From Turritopsis dohrnii (lineage: Eukaryota > Cnidaria > Hydrozoa > Anthoathecata > Oceaniidae), in contig BQMF02000051.1 of the NCBI GenBank assembly GCA_027922465.2, positions 310,001-374,000 of the forward strand: a stretch of DNA of 64,000 nt, read 5' to 3'. The notes below the pieces were generated by a model. The model saw only the letters and a list, made by a program, of their open reading frames with translations. It did no database searches and was not told the origin of the DNA. Made by a program: the position numbers and the translations under genes. Positions 56,296 through 64,000 of this stretch are shown piece by piece. Numbering within the stretch: position 1 is the first letter of the stretch; every line of letters starts with the position of its first letter.

Positions 56296-56525
56296 CTTTC
56301 CCAAAATATAAGATTTGAAGCAAAATGATAATTCGTCCGAAAGTTATTGAGGAAAATATCATGGTTTCAGATCATTAATTTGTTAAAGATCAATTAACGC
56401 TTGTAACAATACAACAAGTTTACAAACACAATAAGGCGATCATAAACTCAAAATTAAAAAAAAACAATTGCTTTTACAGTCGAAGCTCTAATTAGCGGAC
56501 ACCATCGGGGATTCGACTTGGTGTA

Positions 56526-57132
56526 CTGCCAGTAAATTTCGCAATCGCCAGTAAATGTCGCAAAATTGCCAGTAAGTGTCGTAACTAGAATTTTCATTCG
56601 TTTTAATTTTTTTTAACAATAAATGTCGTAATGATTTTCAATATCAACAGCAAATGTTGCAAACTTACACAAAGTGATTTTGATCATATAATGTGGAGTG
56701 TATGAAAAGGAAAGACCTGTTGCTTAAATCAGTCGGTCAGGACTCAATCTTGAAGCATAGAGTAACTAGTAGTATTAGCGCAAAAAGTAAAAGTAACTTG
56801 CTATGTGAAACATAATGTTGAAAATTATAGCTGTCTTATTTTTATATTTTTCAATCTCTGTGACATGTCGTGTAGTTCCATCAGCGCACTGTGCGATGAG
56901 TAGTACGACATCTTGATCAGAATAATCAGTGTCGAGTTCAAAACAAAGATGGAAAAGATATTGGTTAGAAATCGAAGTTATAAAATTGCGACATTTACTG
57001 TTGATTTTTAATTTTTTTGCGACATTTACTGTTGCGACACTTACTGGCGATTTTGCGACACTTACTGGCAATTTTGCTTTATTTACTGGCAATTTTGCGA
57101 CATTTACTGGCGATTGCGACATTTACTGGCAG
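56526..57132. mobile_element. 607-bp MITE built of CGACATTTACTGGCAATTTTG repeats
   Basis: CTGCCAGTAAAT at the left and ATTTACTGGCAG at the right, TA at 56524-56525 and 57133-57134. Both flanks inside are short tandem repeats of GCCAGTAAATGTCGCAAA in inverted orientation (three on the left, about five on the right). The frames across it are repeat by-products. Confidence 0.85.
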
Positions 57133-57390
57133 TACAGGTGTCCGCTAACTGGAGCTGTCCGCCTTTTGTAACGTAATATAAGCTCTAAATTCGATTGTAA
57201 GCCCTTCTAAGGTGTCGTAAAGGTAAATTTCATGTCTACAGTAGGTTAGCTATAGGAAGACAAAGAAAGACAAATGAAAAGGTTATTTTAAACGCTACTA
57301 TTATTTTTTTACAAGAAAAAAAAATCTCAACAATAATATGAACGATTGAATATCAAGATCACAATGCTAACGTAACAGCATTCGAAACTT

Positions 57391-57845
57391 TCATTTAAAA
57401 AAATGTTCAATTGTTTTTTGTTTTTTATTGTTTACTCGTATGGTTTCCAGTCCCTCTTTTATTGAGTAAAGAGAAGATCTCTCATCACTATTGAGATCCT
57501 TCATATTAATCAACTTTTCAATGATGACCAGAGCCTCATATGGAGTGGTTTCCTCGGGCTCAACTTCTTCGACCTCATCCTCACTTTCCTCGTCAGTTAC
57601 CACTTCTTCGATTTCTTCGGCTCCAGATTCCTTCGGTAAATATTCCGTAACACACTTTTGTAAAGAGCTTACTTTCCAACCCACTTCATCTGAGTTGATA
57701 TGGAGAACTGAGGTACACGTTTCGATATCAAAGTCGACGTACTCCTCAGAGGTCATTGCTCATCATCGAGGGCCGAATCTTCATCTTCACAGGATTTCTT
57801 ATCAAACCCACATTTACTAAAACAGTTATTGTTTTTGTTGTCACC
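57391..57845 (-). pseudogene. Tigger transposase C-terminal tail with PIP-box-like end
   Basis: NNCFSKCGFDKK, the conserved end of the Tigger catalytic domain, is followed by an acidic stretch; a shift near 57757 leads into MTSEEYVDFDIET, then EEVVTDEESEDEVEEVEPEE, a helical segment (YEALVIIEKLINMKDL) and the last residues KQKTIEHFFK. QKTIEHFF fits the PCNA-interacting consensus Q-x-x-I-x-x-F-F; a PCNA-binding motif at the C-terminus is known for pogo transposase. Only the tail is left, so no activity is expected. Confidence 0.7.
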
Positions 57846-57860
57846 TCGTCTCAAGCTTAG

Positions 57861-58836
57861 GCTACCCATTCAATGGCTTGTAAAACATCGACTCAATTTC
57901 TGAAGCGAAAAAATCATCTTCAATACGAGCAATGACAAATCGCATCAACTATTTCCGATAATTACATTTAAAACCAACCAGTCTATTTGAACACACAAGG
58001 TCTCGAGATTCCAGGTTATTGATGAAATAGCAGGTCTGAATGAACCGGATTGTATTGCATACCACATCTATTATCTGTTAGTGAGGCGATTGGCGATTGG
58101 ATTGGCGATTATACAACTTCATTTTCATTATATTGGTTGCTGATGTTTGAATCGATGGACGTATGTCGAATTTTGTACGCTTATGGAAGCAGTAAATGAA
58201 GAAAACATGTCTATTAGATGTATATGTGAGGTCCATTATTTATTACGGCACTTCTTAATATCTATTGTAAAATGTTTCACGCATGCGCTAGTCGTTGCTT
58301 GGAGTAGAGAACCTTCTTCTAATACGTGAATCTTCTTAAATGTTTCACATGTAGTTTGAAAAATCATATCAGCTGCATTGTTTAAAATATGAAAAAAAAT
58401 CAATTTTCGAAAAAGAATGACAGGGTTCAAAACAAACATGAATTGAAAGACCTTTAAATGATAGTTTTGGTGATAAACACTGCCAATGGCAAAGTTAATG
58501 ATGATAAATGTACAGATTTTTCCTGAGTTTATTTGAATAGTTTAATTTGCCTTCTGTGTGAAAGTGAAGAAATTAATGAGAAATGTCATAATCGCAAAAT
58601 CTGTTTTCTTTCTTTTTTTCTTGATTCTGCTATTTTCTGATGCTTTCATTCCTTTCGTTCCTATTTGAAATCTAATTTCTTTAGTATTAACATTATCCAC
58701 AGTTGTAAGAATGTTGTCACTTCGAATAACTCGATTTTTGATAGTTATGTACCTTCATAGAAAAAAAGGTTTTTAACGTTGATCAGGGTGGAACCTTCAG
58801 CGAAGAATTTCATAGTTGTTTTTTGTAGTAGACTAC
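57861..58836. other. No gene recognised
   Basis: AT-rich DNA; short frames only. Confidence 0.5.
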
Positions 58837-58947
58837 TTAAATACGTCCAAAAAGATAGTCTGTAATCCATCTCAATGCACGTCCTTTGATTCCATAACTC
58901 TTTAGCTTTTTAAAAAGTCTATCATCACAAAAAAAGTATTCATTTAC
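58837..58947 (-). pseudogene. LINE reverse transcriptase scrap
   Basis: DDRLFKKLKSYGIKGRALRW followed by ITDYLFGR is the pattern found in non-LTR retrotransposon RTs between the catalytic motifs (L-x-x-KLxxYGIxGxxLxWIxxYLxxR). It is joined in frame to the GPCR remnant's last helix and ends after 36 residues. Either a small LINE piece inserted, or a chance in-frame fusion. Confidence 0.5.
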
Positions 58948-59798
58948 ATCGAAGGAGCAAATACAGTAACAGATAAGCAAGAAAAACAGAAATCGCCAAA
59001 ATTTCTGATTCCACAGAAGTAACAGCCGCTCATTCATTTGACTTGAATCAAGTTCCCGCTCCTTTTCCTTTAGCAACCAACCAATTCTGTAAAAATTTGC
59101 TAATGTCAGAATGGTGAAACCAATGTAGAGGATGATAGTGACAAATTAAGAGCTGATTTCGCTAAAGAAGCGAATGGAAAATAATGGTATTGGAAGAATC
59201 CAAGGCAAAACCAATGAAAGAAATTTAGTTTTTGTTATTACAGTGGACTCTCTATATTTCGACTTTCCATTACTCGAACTCTCCATAATTCGAACTGAAT
59301 GAGTGGGTCCCTTCAAGCTAAAACCTAGCGATATCACTCTCTTTATCTCGAACTCTCCATAATTCGAACGATTTTGTTTTCCCCTTCGCGGTTCGAGTTA
59401 CAGAGAGTCTACTGTATGTTTTTGTTTGTCTGCCAATGCACAATGTGTAAATACCGATCGTATGATATGACTGTGAGAATCGCTGCGGAAATACAGTACA
59501 GTATGGTTATCGATTTTTGAATGGTTCTCATCAAACAATCTGTTGCAACAGCTACCTGAACAATGTCAACAGGCACAAGCAAAACTCCAACAAGAAGATC
59601 TGCTACGGATAATGAGATTAAATGGATGTTCGTGCCTCTTCGCAATCTCCTGGTTCGTATGAATGGATAGAGTACGACCGTGTTCAACAAAATTACAGGA
59701 AAACCAGCAATACCATAAGAGATTGCCATTGCCAATCCAATTTGCCGGGGAACATTCAAAAGCACGTGATAACAATTCGAATGCGTTGTGGAATTCAT
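58948..59798 (-). pseudogene. Class A (rhodopsin-family) GPCR pseudogene
   Basis: TM1 (AISYGIAGFPVILLNTVVLY), intracellular loop 1 (FIRTRRLRRGTNIH), TM2 (LISLSVADLLVGVLLVPVDI), TM3 with Cys and the DRY box (YDRYLHIVH, ~residue 118). After the TA-flanked MITE at 59241-59414 the frame continues with TM4 (FLSLVLPWILPIPLF), a TAA at ~59146, TM5 (FVTIILYIGFTILTL), loop 3 (KEKEREL) and part of TM6. TM7 is missing. The MITE is skipped in frame over one TA. Ligand unknown. The start ATG at 59798 gives a 20-residue extracellular tail. Confidence 0.8.
59241..59414. mobile_element. 174-bp pogo/Tigger MITE in the GPCR
   Basis: CAGTGGACTCTC / GAGAGTCTACTG ends between TA dinucleotides (59239-59240, 59415-59416), with CTCTCCATAATTCGAAC repeats inside. 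Same family of ends as 14005-14975. Confidence 0.9.
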
Positions 59799-59829
59799 GA
59801 TTGCGTCTGGTTGTGGTTGTTTGTTTTAG

Positions 59830-60225
59830 TCAACTAAAAAAAGAAGAAGAACACGTAACTTTCGATTTCTGATCAGGTGACAGTACCATCCAAAATATCA
59901 GGTGTTGTGAAATGTTTTTAAATTGAGATCTGTATAGAGATCTGTACATCCATTTCTGTATATAGGACCCTTATGTCGCCACAAGAATTATAACGAATAG
60001 GCCTGTTCACACTAAATCTTCTGCATAATTTCAGTATTTAACAGCTATCGTAACTCAAGTGGTACGATTGAACCATTTTGCTGTAATAACTGCAGGAAGA
60101 ATTAATATTTAGACGAAATTATGCCCAATAGGAATTTAACTCCTTACGTCATAGAATAACTACTATTTATGATTTTATGTAAATAAATATTTTGAAATCC
60201 ACACGTACGTCAAAAGCTGCTAAAG
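59830..60225. other. Upstream of the GPCR remnant
   Basis: No gene or repeat end seen. Confidence 0.45.
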
Positions 60226-60590
60226 GAGGTGTTCACATGGACAAAATCAGCCCGGAAAAGCGGGCTGGCTCAATTTGCCGAGATCTTACCTTTTTTTATC
60301 AAAGTTTCATAAAATTCAACATGTGTTCACATGAGAAATGCATTAGCCCGGTTTGCCGAGATATCGCTTTTATGTACCGAGATCTCTGCATAGCGGGCTG
60401 AAATAACCGGGCTGATTTCTCAACTTTTGCGCATCTTTTTCTTTGTAACGTGTAAGCAATGATAATGATAAAACATTTTTCAGTCCGGTTTGTCAGGATG
60501 TTTTTTCTCATGTGAACCCGAGACAAATTCATCCCGGTGAACCGAGCCAGCCCACTTTGTCAGGCTAATGTTTCTCCATGTGAACACCCT
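60226..60590. mobile_element. 0.37-kb palindromic MITE
   Basis: GGAGGTGTTCACATGGA at the left and TCCATGTGAACACCCT at the right; flanked by CTAAA on both sides (possible 5-bp duplication). Internal CAGCCCG / CGGGCTG and CCGAGATCT motifs repeat in both orientations, so the arms pair widely. Confidence 0.75.
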
Positions 60591-61121
60591 CTAAATTATA
60601 AGAAATGAAAATTGATAAAAAAGTTAAACGGAAGTCACTAAAAGTGTGGGTAGGGCTGTGGTTAAAAGCATGTAGAAAAAAGCGCCATTTGGTCTTGCAT
60701 TCACTGACAATTTTGACAGAGTCAATATGAGAACTCTAATGGAGTCATTTCAGATTGACTCCTTTTGTGAGTCATTATGACTTGAAATCATGAATGGGTC
60801 TTTTCATATAAACACTACGAATATATACATGCAGAAAAGTTAATCAAAACAGAAAATAGCTCATATACAAACTTGAAAATTTCTGAATAACAAATATTTT
60901 TTACGCGCTTTTTAATCCATAACATACAATATTTCTTTTTCATATATTATAATTCGATTATCTCCTCCTCTTTCCAATAAAAGGAAGACTAAGAATGAAA
61001 AAAAAACACGAAGAAAATTTCACAGCGCTATGAATATTTCACTTAAAATAAATACCAATTCTTTCTAAAAAAGTAGTGACAAAAAAAATTGAATTTTGGA
61101 TAAAATAGACCTTTTCAAAAA
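60591..61121. other. No gene recognised
   Basis: A-rich DNA; nothing supported. Confidence 0.5.
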
Positions 61122-61384
61122 TTACGTCACATACAGCCGAATAATGACGTTTACAAATGAAATCATCCCGATTATTTTATCACAAATAAATAAAATTGCA
61201 CTTTGAGTAATGTTATGAATTTCTCTTAGTTCAATTATAACATCTGTTACACCATCATCAACATTTATTGAACAGTACGGCTCAAAATATTGATCCTCAA
61301 CATCTTCATCATCACTGCTACCATCATCAGCAAAATTGTTGGCCCTTGCATTGATCTCTAAAGTATCATCAGGTGCATCATTCT
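61122..61384 (-). pseudogene. Coding fragment: acidic region plus VTDVIIELREIHNITQSAIL
   Basis: About 87 codons open on the minus strand, preceded by two in-frame TAGs about 20 bp apart. An acidic part (DDGSSDDEDVEDQYFEPYCS) is followed by a helical IIELREIHNITQSAILFICD segment and a stop at 61122. The acidic-then-LREIHNxTQSA pattern recalls repetitive proteins of invertebrate genomes that I cannot name with certainty. Probably a TE-derived or retro-copied fragment. Confidence 0.4.
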
Positions 61385-62494
61385 AAGACTCATCCTAAGA
61401 CTCAACATCGTAATTTTGACAATAATGCTTGTAATATTGTAAGGCCACGAAAAATTGATTTTCTAATTTGCGTAAACGCGCGCATGTTGAAAAACCTGGC
61501 GCATGAAGCCTTAGTCTCTGTGGAAAGCTGATCAATAGCCAAAATCTCAATTAAAGGTAATCGGAAGCCTTTAAGCATTCTCCTATGCTAACTTAGCAGG
61601 TGCAGATTTTTCAAATTTATTTATTGCATTGCAGGCCGTACTGTTTTTTATCCAACAATAGAAAATCTTCTTCATGGTAATATAGATGTGATGTTACGTG
61701 AATATCGATGCATTAGATAATACCCACTTCATACAACTGCAAACAATATTACAAAATTACAGATTACAGTTTTTACTCAACTACTATCATTCCATCATTT
61801 GAAATCTGTTAGACCATGTATATATAAAACTATCCTTTTTGTATGATACAAAATATTGACGTAATTGCGACAGATATTTTCTTTAATGATCATTATGCCA
61901 ACAATTTAATGTTTACCTAAATTTCATCAAGGTTTCATCAGTTTTATGTATACATAATGTATTGTTATGGATGAGTTAATAATTCTTTTTACTGAATTAT
62001 TTTAGGCTTATTATGAAGCAACAAATGGTGAATAAAGTTATCAATATGGGTGATCCAGAAACTTCTCAGAAGGATGAATTATAATGTTGCTGAAAGTAGG
62101 TTTGTGAGAGAAATATGCAGTGGACTTTAACCAATATAAGTATTTGAATGTTTTAATTAAAATTATTAAAATCACCAATCAGCAGCAATATTAATATTAG
62201 CAATATTTGTAATCACTGCAAATTTGTGTTGACTCGATGCATTAGTCGTATAATCAAAGTTATCTGCCAAACGATAGATTATAAGACCAGAAACTTCTTC
62301 GTCTCTATCACAACGCACTAATTAACGTTTTTTTATTGATACGACAACAGGTTTTCGTTTACGCTCAAAAATCAATCACGACCAGCGTCCAATTAACTCC
62401 TGCCCCAGCCGTAGCCGACAGTTGAGGTAAAGTATCGACAATTTTTGTAGTTTTAAACAGTATCTGTAGTCAAAATTACCAGAAAATAAGAGCG
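61385..62494. other. No gene recognised
   Basis: AT-rich DNA without supported features. Confidence 0.5.
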
Positions 62495-62497
62495 ACG

Positions 62498-62761
62498 TCA
62501 AAAAGCGTATACATTCCGTATAAATTCCGCGCTTTTTGGCTCCCGAAATGTTCGTCGTTTTTCTGTTCTCATTGCAAAGGACATATTATGAAAAGACACG
62601 CAAAAAAAGCAGTAACCAGGTGCATATGGATGAAGCAAGAGCAGACAGCTCTTTGCACCTTTGTAAGTGATTTTGCAAAGATGACAGTCATAAATACTAG
62701 GGCATTTTTGAACCTCGATTGGGAAGATTTCATCGTCCTGAATACTGTAGTTTTTTGGCAT
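62498..62761 (-). CDS. Small Cys-rich open frame, unassigned
   Basis: 87 codons from ATG at 62761. Several Cys (CPSIYDCHLC, then C, C, CFFC) suggest a metal-binding segment, but no known spacing is matched. Could be an exon of a gene extending left, or a chance frame; a plus-strand frame overlaps it. Confidence 0.25.
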   Translation of the reverse strand: MPKNYSIQDDEIFPIEVQKCPSIYDCHLCKITYKGAKSCLLLLHPYAPGYCFFCVSFHNMSFAMRTEKRRTFREPKSAEFIRNVYAF

Positions 62762-63197
62762 CGTAGCTAAATTTTACGCAATTCAAAAACAACGAACACA
62801 ACGCACAGAAACGTTAAAATAGTTACTTTTGAAGTCGAAACTGAAAACAATTACTAGAAAATTACTGAAATACTAAAATAAAATACCAACATTTTCAGAA
62901 ACTAAAGATTCTTTTATCTTGCTATGCGGTGCTTCTCTTATGTTAGATTCCTGATCACAAGATGACTAAAAATAAGTTCATCGCTTTTCATGAAGAAGGA
63001 AAGTTTTTGATATTCAGGAGAAGCGACGAACTTATAAAAATACGTTCTTTGCCGAATAAGCAACGAAGTTATTCTGTTCCCACTGAAAGAATAAGTTCTA
63101 AAAAATAAGCGACGAACGTATTTTGCTGGAATGGGAACTGAGCTTATGTTGAATATGTCTTTCGCAGTTCACAAACAAGTAGTTGCTTAATATTCAT
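62762..63197. other. No gene recognised
   Basis: Repeated GAATAAG / CGACGAAC words near 63000-63120 hint at a short foldback, not resolved. Confidence 0.4.
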
Positions 63198-63240
63198 AAC
63201 TAGCATGTAGCTTTAGCTAAAAATGCCCCCGCACTCAAGC
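63198..63240. repeat. Second copy of the 35464 repeat
   Basis: AACTAGCATGTAG ... GCACTCAAGC, as at 35464-35508. Confidence 0.65.
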
Positions 63241-63630
63241 ATTCCAAATTGTACAATTGCCTCATTAATTATTCACACGATGTAACACGTGCTTCGGATA
63301 GTATAGCGTGTCCCAGAGAATTTCGGTCTGAGATTTTAACAAGCTATAACTTTTCACACATATATTCGATTTTAGCGATTTTTACACCATTTGATAGGAT
63401 TTCTTTCAGGGATTTTCAAAACCTAAATTTTAAATAATTTTAATAATTTTAAAACAAAACGTTTTCTTCACTGAGATCCAGAGTCTATCAGAGTTGAGAA
63501 GAAAAGTTGTTGACGCAGCCAATAATCTTAGACAAAATCAAAATTTTATTCGTCGCTCTTTATGAAATGACAGCAAAAACGAAAAGTCATCAAAACACAG
63601 ACAGCCAAAAGTGAAAGGAAAAGTGAAACT

Positions 63631-64000
63631 GTGGGAAATATATCATCAAATCAACTATGGTTGGCAGAAGAACAAAAGGAAGACATCGAGAGGTTTATTA
63701 TCCGAGATCCTAAAGAAGATATGCCGAACATATACAATAAACCCATAAAACCTTTTGAAGGACGGAAACACCCTCAGGCAGATGATTTATTTACCGTAGA
63801 ATGGCGTAAGAAGTGGGAAGGAAAATTCCAACCTAAAAACAGGAAGAGATGTGCCCTTCCCGAAGTTCAGATCGAACTATGACCTGGACAGGAGCCATTT
63901 CGCAACAAACCTATAAGAATTTCAGCAGAGATGACCAAAGCCGTAGATAAGGAAGTTGACCAACTGGAAAGTTGGGGGTATAACCAGAAAAAAAAATTCG
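63631..64000 (+). pseudogene. pol: Start of an LTR-retrotransposon pol-like frame, runs off the window
   Basis: One frame with a single TGA (63880) encodes a charged segment (EEQKEDIERFIIRDPKED, ADDLFTVEWRKKWEGKF), then FRNKPIRISAEMTKAVDKEV and DQLESWG at the edge. The last part resembles the lead-in to LTR-element reverse transcriptases (PxRxxPxxxxxVxxEVxxLxxxGI). No protease or RT catalytic motif is inside the window, so the family is unproven. Confidence 0.4.

Larger units (their letters stand above)
56477..57860 (-). mobile_element. Tigger remnant
   Basis: A TA-flanked CAGTCGAAGCTCTAATTAGC end with the subterminal GCGGACACC ... GGTGTCCGC pair, followed inward by the C-terminal part of a Tigger transposase on the minus strand (57391-57845). 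The other end and the DDE core are missing. A 607-bp MITE sits within its end. Confidence 0.7.

Noticed and set aside
56775..57171. Frames with PVNVAKLPV-type repeats
   Set aside because: Arise from the tandem repeats of the MITE at 56526-57132.

Overview
This is animal nuclear DNA, almost certainly from a low-GC invertebrate. The signs are spliced genes with GT-AG introns, a class A GPCR fragment, secreted three-module dermatopontin-like proteins, and a very dense, mostly decayed transposon load (DIRS, Helitron, P-like/THAP, Tigger/pogo, piggyBac-like, MULE-like and foldback MITEs). The mix of families fits a cnidarian best, but a mollusc or another invertebrate cannot be excluded. No bacterial or organellar genes are present.

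Layout. 0.5-3.7 kb: a GGGTCCC minisatellite split by a 2.9-kb CAC-ended element. 4.2-7.0 kb: a head-to-tail Helitron array. 10.4-10.8 kb: a small broken gene with an NCxHF motif. 11.4-17.1 kb: a DIRS-type tyrosine-recombinase retrotransposon, 5' truncated, lacking the catalytic RT core, and hit by three DNA transposons (TTAA, TA and TTAA target sites). In each case skipping the insertion rejoins the frame exactly. 17.1-20.7 kb: a second Helitron array. 21.05-27.8 kb: a large element with ~0.65-kb inverted terminal repeats whose only gene is a decayed PIN/FEN-like putative nuclease, itself split by a 2.1-kb MULE-like element. 28.4-33.4 kb: a tandem pair of intact two-exon dermatopontin-like genes, the only clearly intact host genes here. 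30.1-31.1 kb, 35.6-36.2 kb and 37.4-38.1 kb: inverted-repeat elements. 38.9-40.4 kb: a diverged Helitron tract. 43.08-47.57 kb: a P-like element with a THAP transposase and a convergent C2H2-finger gene. 49.04-56.30 kb: a 7.3-kb element with ~0.8-kb minisatellite terminal inverted repeats and a 6-bp target duplication, encoding a DDE integrase and a SAM/HECT ubiquitin-ligase-like protein. 56.5-57.9 kb: a Tigger remnant whose tail ends in a PIP-box-like motif. 58.8-59.8 kb: a GPCR pseudogene carrying a pogo MITE and fused to a LINE RT scrap. 63.6 kb to the end: the start of an LTR-retrotransposon pol-like frame.

The window reads as layers of nested insertion. The two large elements at 21.05-27.81 kb and 49.04-56.30 kb, and the two-gene P-like element, are the best candidates for incompletely described mobile systems. 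Everything rests on reading the sequence alone; no database comparison was possible.
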